Below are positions 37,541 through 49,875 of a stretch of 64,000 nucleotides of DNA, in pieces. Under the pieces are notes generated by a model, which made no database searches, was not told the DNA's origin, and saw nothing but the letters and a program-made list of their open reading frames with translations. Position 1 is the stretch's first letter, and the number at the start of each line of letters is the position of its first letter. A program made the translations under genes and the position numbers. Origin of the DNA: Botryotinia globosa (lineage: Eukaryota; Ascomycota; Leotiomycetes; Helotiales; Sclerotiniaceae); the NCBI GenBank assembly GCA_014898425.1, contig RCSZ01000014.1, forward strand, positions 1,550,001 to 1,614,000, written 5' to 3'.

Positions 37541-37788
37541 CTAATAAATCTAATAAATCTAATAAATCTAATAAATCTAATAAATCTAATAAATCTAATA
37601 AATCTAATAAATCTAATAAATCTAATAAATCTAATAAATCTAATAAATCTAATAAATCTAATAAATCTAATAAATCTAATAAATCTAATAAATCTAATAA
37701 ATCTAATAAATCTAATAAATCTAATAAATCTAATAAATCTAATAAATCTAATAAATCTAATAAATCTAATAAATCTAATAAATCTAAT
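37541..37788. repeat. 9-bp minisatellite TAATAAATC, about 27 units
   Basis: Perfect head-to-tail units, giving spurious (Asn-Leu-Ile)n frames. Flanked by segments at 37140-37470 and 37840-38140 that resemble each other (TTTTTAACTTTCTAGA-like, CCAATCAGCTNC), so the array may lie in or between two related repeats. Confidence 0.9.
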
Positions 37789-39250
37789 CCCTTCCCTTTT
37801 CTTTCTAATCTCTTCTCTTATCTCTCTTATTACTAATCAAATCTGAACCAATCAGAATCGTATTAGCAACTTTTTATCGAACTTTTTATTACAAAATCAA
37901 TTAAACAATTGATATATTAATAACAACTCTTTTTTTTAAAAAAAAAAAATATTATTTAAAAGCTATTAATTCAAAGAATATAAAAATATCAATTAATTAT
38001 ATTTTATAAATCAATTATAACTATTGTATCTATTAATAATAATATCTAATTTAGATTAGAATTTTAATATTCGCCGCACAAACCTTATGTACTTTCTAGA
38101 CCAATCAGCTTCCAGTTATGAATCGTGTTTTAAATTCTGTATGTTAGAGAAGGGATGTAAAATTTGAAATAATATTTAAGATTTATAAAAGAATTACAAT
38201 ACCATAGGATTAGAAATCCAAGTTTATTTATAAGATTTTCTTTATCATTTTGAGGTTTTTTATTTTTTAAATAGAATTTTATTATAATTCCTTAATATAG
38301 TTTGTTTTAATACTCTTTAGAAGGTCTCCCCCTAGACATTAAACTAATACTATATCATATCATATCATATCGTCATCGTGAGACACTGTCTAATTGAGAA
38401 ATCCAGTTTATTCTTCTAGAACATTATGATCTATGTTTTTGTTTTATTGTTTTGGCTTTCGACCATATACAACATAGCTATAATATCAATTTTTGTATAT
38501 AAAATTGAGGACAATGACTCACAATAGATAGTAAGAATGTTTTCTCCTAATTTTGATTTCCTTTTTTACTTGCCCCAGAAATCATTTGCTTTCGTCTAGA
38601 CTCCACCGAAAAAAACTCGTTATATAATAATATAAATTACTCTATTCTTTATACAATCTAATTATTCAAAATATTTCTTTTCTATTAATTAAAATGATTT
38701 ACTATATTTCAAAAACAAATAGTGATTTCAAATAATTCAAATCTTTTTAAACAAATACTATTTATAATACTCTAAATACTTATACATACAAATAAATTTC
38801 GAAAATTTAAAAACCCTAACTTTTCTAATAAATTCTTTTATCCTAATATTACTCTTTTCTATTTTATAATGAACCTTATATATCTAAAAGGAATAAATAT
38901 CTTAGTATAAAAAAATATTGAGATATCAATAAAAGTAATTTATAGAATTAAAAAAAAATCGAAAATGAAATAAATATAAATATATTGTATAATTTTGAAT
39001 AGATAGATATCAATAGATTTAATTTTAGCTCTTCAAATTCTAATAAAAATAAAAGAATTGAAGGTTTGTAGAGAGCACTGTGTACAGGTGTTGAATCTTT
39101 CGCCCTTCGTGTCTCGCGATAAAGCTATGTGGCTGGCAATGAAGATTTGATGCTTGAAAAGTACCAAAATAATCCTTACTATCTTCATACAAATTTATTA
39201 ACAATGGTAAAAATTAAAAATTTAACCGAAGAAGATTCTCATGAGGAATT
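37789..39250. other. AT-rich gene-free block
   Basis: No supported gene. 38340-38620 is of more balanced composition but carries no open frame of note. Confidence 0.5.
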
Positions 39251-39253
39251 GTC

Positions 39254-39529
39254 TCAAGTGTACAGTCTGAGATACCACAATAAAACTGTAACAATTGTAT
39301 AAATGTCGTAGAAGATACCAAACAATCCCGTGTCCACAGCTCTCCAAATATTTTTCCAAATCGCAGGGTTCGAAGCCTCAGGGGAATTTACTATTAGAAC
39401 CTGGATCTTGGAAGGTGCTGCTGGGCGACTAGCCTAAGGGAAATATCGGTTTAGTATCATACAAACTCTCACATTCGCAACCACTTCTTCCGCCGAAATA
39501 AATCCGTAGAGCATATGATCACGGAGGTG
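39254..39529 (-). CDS. Possible small spliced gene downstream of GMC oxidoreductase
   Basis: Two open segments join across a plausible 39-bp intron (39472-39434: GTGAGA, ATACTAAACC, TTAG). They read GHLRDHMLYGFISAEEVVAN then ASRPAAPSKIQVLIVNSPEA and end VTVLLWYLRLYT-stop at 39254. A first Met (in HMLYG) or an exon further upstream could start it. The C-terminus is hydrophobic. It could also be GMC 3' UTR that is open by chance; the intron is unusually short. Function unknown. Confidence 0.25.
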
Positions 39530-39664
39530 ACCAGATAATTTGAGTATGAAAAAAAAAAGTAAATTGTAGAAGTATATACACTAAATCCTTTGAATGTTAT
39601 GGCGATGATACTCAATGCTAGGAACATCATACCGGGCATCATTCTGCCTTGAACTGCGAGACAT

Positions 39665-41483
39665 CTACATGTCTTCCTTGATCAAATCTGCTGCTCTCTC
39701 TGCCACAGCATACAAAGTACTAACCAAATGTCCAGAGACCTGCATAGGTAATATACTAGCATCCACAACTCTCACATTTGCTGTTCCATATACCTTCAAC
39801 CTTGAGTCTACTACTCCACCGATCTCTCTTGGCATCATTGCAGCCGTTGATACTGGATGGAAGTTTGAGCGATAAACAGTTTTAACCCAATCAAACCATT
39901 CCGCCTCCGTGGCATTGGCTAATACTTTGTTCAATCCAGGCTTGGTCTCTGATCCGACGAAAGAGGACAATGGAGGAGCCGCATAAATGGAGCGAATAAA
40001 CTTGGCTGTAGCGATTTGAGATGTGACATCCCAATCAAACATGAAATAATTTGGATTGATAGCTGCGGGTGTGCCAGCTACGGAAGATGTGATGTGAATA
40101 CTTCCTCTTGCAAATGGTAACAAGGCCCAATATTCCGAGCTGAAAGCTGTTGCGGATGGTAAGATGAGTATTTCAGCCATTGGAACTGGGTGAGTAGTTG
40201 AGAAGATCAAATCATGTTGAATTTTGAAGAATTTCAACAAATCTGCAGCTTTGGTGATGTTACCTGATGCAGCTGATACTTGAGCTGCATATGAAGGAAG
40301 AGATTGAAGAACATGAGCAGAGATGTTTTGAATTTCAGAACCAAATACTTGGGCTGCTGAAGGATAAGCTACCAAGGCTCCGGCTCCAGAGAAAGAGGTG
40401 TTACGTGAACTGCTGTATGCAAGGCCAGTATTTGTTTGATCTTGAAGATTTTCTCCCACAGTTGGGAGATCAACTACAACTGAGATATTGTGCTTGCTCA
40501 ATATGGAAGGGTTTCCAATACCGGAAAGTTCGAGAAGAAGAGGGGATGCTAGAGCTCCAGCTGAAAGAATGACTTCGGAGTTTGCATGAATAGTGTATGG
40601 AATGCTTGAGTTGTTGGAAAGAACTTCGACTCCATTTGCGGTAGGGGTATTAGCGTCGGATGTCCATGTGAGACGTTGAGCCATAGTATTTGGGTAAAGA
40701 TGAAGATTGGTGCGGTTGGCAATTGGATAATAATATGCTCGTCCAGCGTCATGACGAACATTCAATGTTCTGTCGTAAGTAGCTGGGTATCGACTGTAAC
40801 CAACCATTCTACCAGTATTGACATCATCATTTGAAGGAACACCAAGACCTGCAAATGTATCATTCAAGGTTGTGTGGAAGTTGCTAGTATCTTCCAAGCT
40901 GTTGAGCCAGCCAACCTTGAGTGGCCCATCGAATCCATTCGCTGAGGCGTCATATGTCGCACCAGCTTCAACTTGAGCAGTGGTAGGGATTTCGAGTGTC
41001 TGAGACTTTTTGTAGTATGGGAAAAGATTTGCCCAGTTCCATTCATCATTTCCAATGGCTGCCCAAGCATCAATTTGAACATCTTCCGCTCGCGTGTATG
41101 CCATTCCTGAGTGCATTAGAAATGTCATGAATAGTTTGATGAGGAAGCATACCATTGATAGTACTAGTTCCTCCGATTATTTTGCCAGCTCGTAAGACTT
41201 GGCTCATGTTTCCGGCATACTTCTGGTTGGTCGATTGATACGCCCAATCGATGTCTGTTCCAAAAGATAATCCATAACCGGATGGGTTTGTCACATTGGG
41301 ATTGTTGTAACCCGAATCGCCTGCCTCAATGACAGCCACAGTGACATTCAACTCGGATAAACGGTTTGCGATGACTAGACCACTGGTTCCAGCACCAATA
41401 ACAATATAATCATAAGTTAAAGTAGAGCCGCTGCTAGCTGCAGCCAAAGAGGCTAGAGCAAGTGTAGAGAATACACAATACAT
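39665..41483 (-). CDS. Secreted GMC-family FAD oxidoreductase (AA3-type)
   Basis: Two exons (41483-41153, 41106-39665) encode 590 residues; the 46-bp intron (GTATGC...CTCAG) splits INGM|AYTRAED. Reading through the intron gives a false start at 41155. Signal peptide: MYCVFSTLALASLAAASSGS. The FAD dinucleotide motif is IVIGAGTSG (GAGTSG at 30-35), with IEAGDSG after it and the GMC signature GGTSTINGM near 105. C-terminal catalytic residues are His527 in NFHPVST and His570 in SGHLVST. About 12 N-glycosylation motifs support secretion. Such enzymes oxidise alcohols or sugars and make H2O2 for lignocellulose attack, or act in secondary metabolism (patulin-synthase-like); the substrate cannot be read. 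It is intact although surrounded by RIP-degraded DNA. Confidence 0.95.
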
Positions 41484-42063
41484 GATCGTTTGGATTGATA
41501 AACAGATAAGGGTGTAAAAGAACGAAAGAATGTAGTGGTGAATAGAACATAGAATTGAATGAAATCGTAGGTGAACTTATAAGATCATTGTCTCATATAC
41601 TGTCGGTCCGCCCTGCGTCTATCTAGAACCATCTCTGGCGCCGACTCGGGCATTCAGTGGAGCATATGAACTTAATTTTGAGGATTATGCAGCATCGGTA
41701 AGTTCTTCGCAACTTTGACAAAGCAAAGGGGGATACCGAGATGCTATTCCACGCGTCAAACTCATGGTTCTTGCGTTGAGTTTGGAGAATTAAGAGTTAT
41801 GGTCCACAATATCTTTTGGTTCGAACTTCAATCGCTTGATTGTGACGTCGGCAAAGCCTCGTCAAAAAATAATAATGCCGAAAGGACTTTGACGAACGCA
41901 AGGATCTGCTTGTCGGTGCCCATCAAAGCTGTCAGGACTGATAAAGTGCCATTATGTTATCATTCAATCAAAGCTTGATAAGTACTGAGACCGATTTAAT
42001 CAATATAGCCAAAACCCCAAAATTAGATATCTACCTAATATTAAAAAAAGTTTCTAAAATTTG
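41484..42063. other. Promoter side of the GMC oxidoreductase gene
   Basis: GC-normal to about 41990, then AT-rich. An 87-codon frame (41715-41978) has no recognisable features. Confidence 0.45.
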
Positions 42064-42065
42064 TA

Positions 42066-44077
42066 AGAGTTCTAGCTCCTGCTTATAGAACACCGTAATG
42101 TTTTATGATATAATCCCTGCAAATTTCAAGTTTTTCTATATAAATTAAAATATTATATAACTGTTTTAAATCTTTATTTTAAATTATAAAACTTTTATAA
42201 TAAATAATTTAATATAATATTGATATTAAAGAATTTCTAGTTTATTTTTAAATGTTTTTATTAAAAAGTTCCATAAGTTTTTAATTGAAAAGATTTAGAA
42301 TTTTTAATTTGTAATAACTTTCTCATAACCGATATCCCTGTATCTTACACATTTTGATTTATTAAATTAAAAATCGATTTTAAAATTTACATAAGAAGAT
42401 CTTATATTTATTAAAAAATAATACCGTAAAATTGAAAATTTTGAAATATTAAATTAAATTTTAATTGATTTTCAAAAACAATGTTCTAAAACATTAATAA
42501 TATAATGAAAACTTGAATTAGAATAAATTCATAAAAAAAAAAGATTTTCTATTATTTTTTCTATTATTTTTATTAATCAAAAGTTTGAAGCTTTGAAAAA
42601 TACAAATAATCAAGTTTTATATAAAGTTTCAAAAATTTATATAGTTTCAAAAAAAATGATTTAAAAATACTTTTTAAAATATTTTGAAATATTTATTTCT
42701 AAATTTTAAGAAAATAAAATGAATATTTAGATTCAATTTATAAAGTTATGTTTTTATATATTAGAAAATATATAACATAATAATAAATAATATTAAAATT
42801 ATATATTATTTATAAAATCTAATTAATTATATTATAAAATAATATATAAAAGAAAACGATAATGATTAAAATAATTATTTTAATATTTCAATCAAAGAGT
42901 CTATTATATATCTTTTTCAATTATAAATATTATAATTTCTTTTTTGAAAGAGCTTTATTTCTATAAAAAAAAATTATGTAATATTTCTAAGAGTTTTAAA
43001 ATTTAAATTTAATATAAATTTTATTTTATAATATGAAATATCATTTATTAATTTTAAGATTTAGTTATATTTTAAAAAAATTCATCTTTTTTAAATAAAA
43101 GTTCTTTATCATTGATTATATGATTCTAATATTGAAATGTTTTTTAATAATCAATTATATATATAAATAATACATTATAATTGAATTTCTTTTAAAGTGT
43201 TATAAATACTATATTCATAAAATATTTTTATTAAAAAGAAAACTATTTATTAAAAATCTTATTATATATTGATATAATTTCAAATTTTTAATATTAAAAT
43301 CAGCCTTTTTTGATTCTTTATATTGAAATATTTTCAACTTCAAAAAAAGAATTCTAAAAACAATTTTTTTTATAAATTCAACATTGAAATTTCTATTTGA
43401 TTATTAATTATAATTATGATTTTATTGCTTTATATAAAAGAGATAATCTTATAGTATTTTTTGTTATAATTTTCAATAGCATTTAATGATTGATTAATTA
43501 TATGTTATTTTTAGGATATTATTTTTAAAAGGAATAAAAGTGGGTAAGATATAGGGTTGTATAAGATGTAGGGATATCGGTTACAAAATAAACGAATTTT
43601 TTAAAAAAAAACTAAACTTTTTACTTATTCCTTTAAAAAAACATAATTTAAAAAATATTTCAAAATAAATTATATATATTTTTTTAATATTTCAAATGAT
43701 TCTGAATGTTTTTATAATATAATTTTCAAGTTTTTGCTATATAATAATAAATAAATTGGAATATAAAAACCGAATAATTTAAGCGAAACTTTGTACTGGT
43801 TATGTGGCCTATTCTTATAAGTAGTATTTATAGTCCCTTCTTTTGTAGTTTAGAAATATTAGTTAATTTCTACCCACTCAACTTCTAGTATGTCTTATAA
43901 AATACTATATAGAGTTTCCCACTCCTCTTCTTCGTTTGAGGCGACATGTTGTAGTGATTTTTCTATAGTATATACGAAGGACTATTCTATAACTCTATCA
44001 CTTTCTACTCTTTTATAATAATTGTATAATTTAGCTAGAAAAGCGCTATATATACTATGAGCGGAGGCCAGAACTCT
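42066..44077. mobile_element. Family B element copy, split by a nested family C insertion
   Basis: Left type-A end AGAGTTCTAGCTCCTGCTTA then AATCCCTGCAAATTTCAAG; right type-B end ends GGCCAGAACTCT. TA flanks at 42064-42065 and 44078-44079. A family C element occupies 42328-43581. Removing it and one TA leaves about 756 bp, longer than the 510-bp norm; about 250 bp of less AT-rich DNA (about 43795-44030) may be a further insertion. Confidence 0.75.
42328..43581. mobile_element. Family C TIR element copy 1 (1254 bp), nested
   Basis: Left end ACCGATATCCCTGTATCTTA, right end TAAGATGTAGGGATATCGGT, with TA at both edges (42326-42327, 43582-43583). A second inverted copy of the GTAAGATATAGGG motif occurs just inside the right end. 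Interior is about 90% AT and has no ORF. Confidence 0.85.
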
Positions 44078-44376
44078 TATAATATAGCTATAGAAATTTT
44101 GAAAAAAAGAATTTTATCATATAGAACTATATAAATTATAATCTTTTTTTAAAAATACTATATTATTAAAAGCCCCTTTATTATTAATATTAATATTAAT
44201 ATTATAATTATAATTTTAATTTCAAAACTACTTGTAAAAAGTATACTAATATTCGAATTGTAATATATAGTCTTTTTTGAATAGTTTTTTTATTAAATAT
44301 AAACTATTGAATAATAAATGAAGGGATATTAATAAAATTTAAATAAGGACTACTTATCTTGTTTATATCTAGATTA

Positions 44377-45178
44377 AGTCGAATACCCCTCTTTCGGGTT
44401 ACTCTTTTACACTAAAAATCACTTTTTTGATTTATTAATATCTTTATTAATATTGAACATAATTTAATGAAAATTTAGATCTATATTATTCAAATAATTT
44501 TAAATCTATTTTAAAATTATTGGATTTTAAGGATTTTTTTGGATCGATTTCTAAAGCTTCGAAATATCGATTTTCAATTTATATATAAATCATATACAAA
44601 TTTAAAATTTCATAAAATCTATAATAACTTTTAAGGAAAAATAACTAAAAATAAATTATAAAATTTTATTTTAAATTTATAAAATATTCAATTTGAAAAA
44701 TCTAAAAAAAAATGAAAATTCCTTATGAATAAAAATTTAAAAAGATACCCTCAAAATTACAGGAATTATTTATACTATTCTCAACTCATTATATATTATA
44801 TCTCTATATTTATTCATTTTTATTTATTCTTTTAGAATTTCTATATAGGTTCAGATTTGAATTTTTTAAAAATATATATAATTTTCTTTTAATAATTATT
44901 ATTAAAAAGTTATTAAGAATTATATAAAAGTCTATAATTTATATATAATTCCTATACAAATTCAAAAATCGATATTTTAAAGCTTTAAATCTCAATCCAG
45001 AAAAATCCTAAAATTCTAAAAATTCTAAAAAAAGCTTAGAATAGTTTAAATTATGAACATTAAATTTTTAATTAAATTATATTCAATATTGATAGAGATA
45101 TTGATAGGCCAAAAAAGTGATTTTTAATGTAAAAGGGTGGCCCGAAAGAGGGGTGGCCCGAAAGTAGGGTAGTCGACT
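44377..45178. mobile_element. Foldback element, family A copy 2 (802 bp)
   Basis: Starts AGTCGAATACCCCTCTTTCG and ends CGAAAGTAGGGTAGTCGACT, TA on both flanks (44375-44376, 45179-45180). Its left tip has one TTCGGG module where the right tip and copy 3 have two, so ~18 bp were lost. Arms of about 280 bp are inverted. No ORF. Confidence 0.88.
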
Positions 45179-45774
45179 TAGATTATATAATTGATATAGT
45201 TTTAATTAGTTTCTTTAATACTTAAAAAAATGTTCAATTTAATATATAATTTCGAAGAAACTAATAAAAGAAAAAAGAAAAGAAAAAGATTATAAACTTA
45301 AATTGAAAGAATTATTGATTTTTTCTTTTCGAAAATTAAAATTAAAATCTAATTTAATAAATTTCTAGTTTTGAATACTAAATTACTTTTTATTTATACT
45401 TTGAATGTTAAGCCAACTAATTATTTTAATATTTAAGAATGCTTTTATTCGATATATAACTTTAAAGAAAGATTTTATTATTAATTAGACTTCGAAAAAT
45501 AGATTGATATAATTCATTTTGGATTATTTTAAAAATTAGAATTTTCATTCAATATAAAAGTATTTTAATAGAATTAAATAATAATTCAATTTTAAGATTT
45601 ATATTTCTATTACTTAAATACTTTTATAATAAATATAAATTTCAATTTTTGAGATGATTTGAAATGAATTATTTCAATCGATTTTCAAATTCTAATCAAT
45701 AATTAAATCACTTTTCTTTTTCTTTTTCTTTTATTAATTTCCTTGAGGTTATATATTGAATTGAAAATTTTATA

Positions 45775-45910
45775 ATACCAGGGGCCTGCGAGCCCCCGGA
45801 CCCCTTGCTTTTTAAGAAAGTATAGTATAATTATAATTATGATTATAAAAATCCTAAAAAAGAAATTTTATTGAAAGTTTACAGACAAAATCGGTTTACC
45901 TTATAGTATA
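45775..45910. repeat. GC-capped repeat, family D copy 1
   Basis: Starts with a 34-bp GC-rich block (ATACCAGGGGCCTGCGAGCC...CCCCTTGC) in otherwise AT-only DNA; the block can fold into a stem. It is followed by TTTTAAGAAAGTATA and ends near TCGGTTTACCT. The same three landmarks occur in inverse order at 58712-58855. Confidence 0.7.
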
Positions 45911-47144
45911 ACTTTTTTTTCCCAAAAAATTATTTCAGATTTTAATTTTATTCATATCTCATTTATATTCAGATTTAAGTGAATCACCTTTACATTAAAT
46001 TATTAATTATATTACCGAATTATGAAAAATATAGTATTAATAATAGATTTACTACATTCAATATAAATCTCTTTCGATTGATTATAAATTTTTTAATTAT
46101 ATTTATATTATTGAAGCTTCAATTCTTTATAAAAAATATATTATTTAAAAGCCCTTAATATATTCTATATAGTTATTACTTTTTCTTTTTTTATTGAATT
46201 GAATTTAAATAGTTTTATTAAAAAAGATTAATTATATTTATTAATCTAATGCTATGCTATAATACTAATAAAATCAAATTTCATTCTAGTTAATTAGATC
46301 GCTTGAATCGAGTTTTACTAAACGAGAGTTCTCTTTTTTTATAGTATTACGGTCCTTGTAGACAGTAAGATTATTAAGGAGGTAAACCTCTAATTAAAAA
46401 TATATTATTAAATTCTAAATATGTTTTTAGCTTAAATAAAAATCTATTTTGAGGGTTTTAATCAAATCGATTAAATACAGAGGCTGGTGGGATAAGTCGT
46501 ATAAGTTTCATTTTTAATAAAAGTTACTGTTTTACGAAATGATAATACCGCTTTTACTAATTTACTAGATATTCAGCTAATCCCTTCAAATTTTCGAATT
46601 TTGCAGCTTTTCATTTCTTTTTTCAATTTTTATAATTTTAAAGCCTTTAAAGCCTTTAAAGCTTTTGAAGTTTTGAATAGATTCTCAATAAATTTAGAAT
46701 AATAGTTTTAAAAAAATTAAAATTGATATATTCGAATGATTTTGTTAAAGTTAGAATAAATTTGTAATACTTTTACTATCTAAAGTTTACTATATAAATT
46801 TTCAATCAATATAATAATATGATTAGTCAAAATGAGGAAAATGAGGAAAAGCTCAGTCGCTTTTTGATGTGTTTTATAATACTTACGCCGTGAACCTCCG
46901 TAGGCCTTAGTAATGGGACAATCCGACGAATCCGACCATTCTTTAGGTCTCGTCACTTGACTCGCCTTAGACAGCGTCGTGCAATGTTCTGAAAAGTCTG
47001 AAAAATCCTTGGATTCTATTGTCTAACATAGATCTAACATAGATTACGGTCAGAAGAGAGGGTGAAACGTCATCGATGCAGGAGAGAAGGGAGTCAATGT
47101 TTTATAGATGCAGCACACATTATGATTCATTAAGTCCATCCACC
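45911..47144. other. AT-rich, gene-free block
   Basis: No open frame. 46375-46388 (AAGGAGGTAAACC) repeats the edge of family D. 46860-47080 is GC-normal but non-coding. Confidence 0.5.
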
Positions 47145-47148
47145 AGTT

Positions 47149-47411
47149 CATTTAGTTTATTCAGTTTATTCAGTTTATTCAGTTTATTCAGTTTATTCAG
47201 TTTATTCAGTTTATTCAGTTTATTCAGTTTATTCAGTTTATTTAGTTTATTCAGTTTATTCAGTTTATTCAGTTTATTCAGTTTATTCAGTTTATTCAGT
47301 TTATTCAGTTTATTCAGTTTATTCAGTTTATTCAGTTTATTCAGTTTATTCAGTTTATTCAGTTTATTCAGTTTATTCAGTTTATTCAGTTTATTTAGTT
47401 TATTCAATTTA
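47149..47411. repeat. 9-bp minisatellite TTTATTCAG, about 29 units
   Basis: Nearly perfect units; three carry TTTATTTAG, a C-to-T change. Spurious (Ser-Leu-Phe)n and (Lys-Leu-Asn)n frames arise. It abuts the family A copy at 47414 directly. Confidence 0.93.
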
Positions 47412-47413
47412 TA

Positions 47414-48227
47414 AGTCAACCACCCTACTTTCGGGCCACCCCTATTTCGGGCCACCCTTTTACACCAAAAATCACTTTTTTAATCTATTAATATCTCTAT
47501 CAATATTGAATATAATTCAATAAAATTTAAATCTATATAATTCAAATCATTCTAAATTTGTTTTAAAAATTTTAGATTTTTAGGATTTTTTTGGATCGAT
47601 TTCTAAAGCTTCAAAATATCGATTTTTAATTACATACAAATTACATACAAATTTAAAATTTCATAAAATCTATAATAATTTTTAAGGAAAAATAGCTAAA
47701 AATAAATTATAAAGTTTTGTTATAAATTTATAAGATATTCAATTTGGAAGATCTTGAAAAAATAAAAAATTCCTTATAAATAAATATTTAAAAGGATATT
47801 CTCAAAATTATAGGGATTATTTATATTACTTTTAACTCATTGTATACTATATCTCTATATTTATTCATTTTTTTGAATTTTTTTTTGAATTTCTTTATAG
47901 ATTCAGATTTGAATTTTTCAAAAAAAAATATAATTTTCTTTTAATAATTATTATTAAAAAGTTATTAAAGATTTATAAAATTTTAAATTTATATGTGATT
48001 TATATGTAAATTAAAAATCGATATTTTGAAGCTCTAAAAATCGATTCAGAAAAATCCTAAAATTCTAAAAAATTTAATATAAGCTTAGAATAGCTTAAAT
48101 TATATAAATCTAAATTTTTATTAAATTATATTCAATATTGATAGAGATATTGATAGACCAAAAAAGTGATTTTTAGTGTAAAAGGGTGGCCCGAAACAGG
48201 GGTGGCCCGAAAGTAGAGTGGTTGACT
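47414..48227. mobile_element. Foldback element, family A copy 3 (814 bp)
   Basis: The best-preserved copy: AGTCAACCACCCTACTTTCG on the left, CGAAAGTAGAGTGGTTGACT on the right, TA at 47412-47413 and 48228-48229. Both tips carry the doubled TTTCGGGCCACCC module and TTTTACACYAAAAATCACTT. The arms remain inverted through GCTTCAAAATATCGATTTTTAAT, i.e. about 280 bp each. No ORF. Confidence 0.9.
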
Positions 48228-48239
48228 TACTGATTAAAT

Positions 48240-48565
48240 TATTTCATTTATTTAGTTCATTCAGTCCATTTAGTCCATTTAGTCCATCCAATCCATCCAG
48301 TCTATTCAGTCCATCCGGTCAGTTCATCCAGTTCATTCAATTTATCCGGTCAGTTCATCCAGTTCATCCATTCATCTAGTTCATCTAGTTCATCTAGTTC
48401 ATCTAGTTCATCTAGTTCATCTAGTTCATCTAGTTCATCTAGTTCATCTAGTTCATCCAGTTCATCCAATTCATCCAGTTCATTCAGTCCATCCAGTCCA
48501 TCCGGTCAGTTCATCCAGTCCATCCAGTCTATCCAGTTCATCCAGTTCATCAAGCTGATCAAGTT
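48240..48565. repeat. Degenerate 9/10-bp minisatellite around CATCTAGTT / CATCCAGTT
   Basis: A core of about ten perfect CATCTAGTT units (about 48370-48460) is flanked by CATCCAGTC, CATTCAGTC and CATCCGGTC variants. C/T changes dominate. It lies on the other side of family A copy 3 from the TTTATTCAG array, and the units are related, so the element may have inserted into a single array. Confidence 0.85.
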
Positions 48566-49630
48566 CACCAAGAGAGTGGCGGAGTTCTGAAACGACAGAA
48601 AATTCTTAATGGTGCACAGACAAAAGAACGGAAGCAACTGTGGAGCCTCAAATTTCCACTCGTACTTTGTAAAGATTCCTACTCCGTAATGCCCCCTCCC
48701 GCCTTATTAATCTTTCACCAACCGGACCGAAAGAACGAGACCAACTTTAGAAAGCATTGATAAGCCATCAGAGTATCCACAAAGTTGCATGGGGATGAAA
48801 TTTGTTCCGCCATGTTTATGTATAATAAGCTTAAAGGTTTATTTTGACTCGCTCCACTTCCACTGCCAATCATCCCCGAACTCTATCGTTCATTCTCCTA
48901 CCTATAAATATAACCGTTAGGTCGATCCGCAGCAGATTGTATGGTTTGGTGATAGATAACGGAAATCTAGGTGCAATTGATATACAAAAGAACTTAGTTA
49001 TACCGGACTGAAATTTTCGATTACCGTATTAATTGATTCATAATATAATATTTAGTTATTAATTATATTAAATTAATGAATCATATTTTAGATTACAACA
49101 AGATTTTTTTGATTATAATATAATATTAAAATATTAATAAAATTATAGAAAATATTTTATTACTCTCTATTTGCAATCGTTTTTAAAAACTTCAAAACTA
49201 TTAAATTAAAATTAAAGCTATAGATTTATATCCTTACTATTATCATTTTTAATATATATTATTGTTTTATTATTTGAATCAAAATATTTTAAAATTTCAA
49301 TCTTTTTTTATTCCAAAATAATAATATATTATTATATAAAAAGTTTTTTGTTACAAAACTATTCAAAAAGAAATTCAAAAAAGTACTCATTAATAATATT
49401 TTTTTTTCTTCTTTTTTGATAATTTCAAAAATAAATAAAGAGTTTATTATAATAAAAACAAGAATTTGAATTTATTCGAATTTTTTATATCAAATGAATA
49501 ATAAATAATAAATAATATACACATATATATAAATTTCTATTAAATTCAAATAAAAATATAAATATAAATAAAAGAATATAAATAATAAAGATAAAGATGT
49601 ATTTTGAAAGAAAGATCTAAAAAAATATTT
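48566..49630. other. Unique to AT-rich transition, no gene
   Basis: 48566-48990 is GC-normal without an open frame; beyond that, AT-rich debris. Confidence 0.5.
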
Positions 49631-49635
49631 AAAAA

Positions 49636-49690
49636 GGCACAGTATCAGGGATTGAACCTAATAGCTTACTACTATATATACATATCCTAA
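49636..49690 (-). repeat. tRNA-like repeat, partial copy
   Basis: The minus strand reads AGTAGTAAGCTATTAGGTTC followed by AATCCCTGATACTGTGCC, including a perfect B-box (GGTTCAATCCC). The second half of the unit is missing. Confidence 0.6.
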
Positions 49691-49742
49691 CAACAAGATA
49701 TCATATTATAAACTAATTATTAAGATAATGAAATTCGACATT

Positions 49743-49875
49743 GTCACGTGAGGGGATCGAAATACGCATCGAGTCCAAAGAAGTTGTAAGCTTTATTACT
49801 ACGTTACGCACGCAATCTGATCTAAAAGGCACAGTATCAGGGATTAGTCCTGATAGCTTACTACTATATATATAC
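49743..49875 (-). repeat. tRNA-like repeat, copy 2
   Basis: Minus strand: first half GTAGTAAGCTATCAGGACTA then ATCCCTGATACTGTGCC; second half GTAACGTAGTAATAAAGCTT, ACAACTTCTTTGG and TATTTCGATCCCC, resembling a tRNA with an A-box, an anticodon-like arm (loop CTTCTTT) and a B-box. Stems are degraded. Confidence 0.6.

Noticed and set aside
37475..37846. 123-codon (Leu-Ile-Asn)n frame
   Set aside because: Translation of the TAATAAATC minisatellite.
47076..47455. Ser-Leu-Phe and Lys-Leu-Asn repeat proteins on both strands
   Set aside because: Any in-phase 9-bp array gives open frames in several phases; no codon bias and no promoter context.
37541..48565. CRISPR array
   Set aside because: Eukaryotic DNA; repeats are contiguous 9-bp units without unique spacers.
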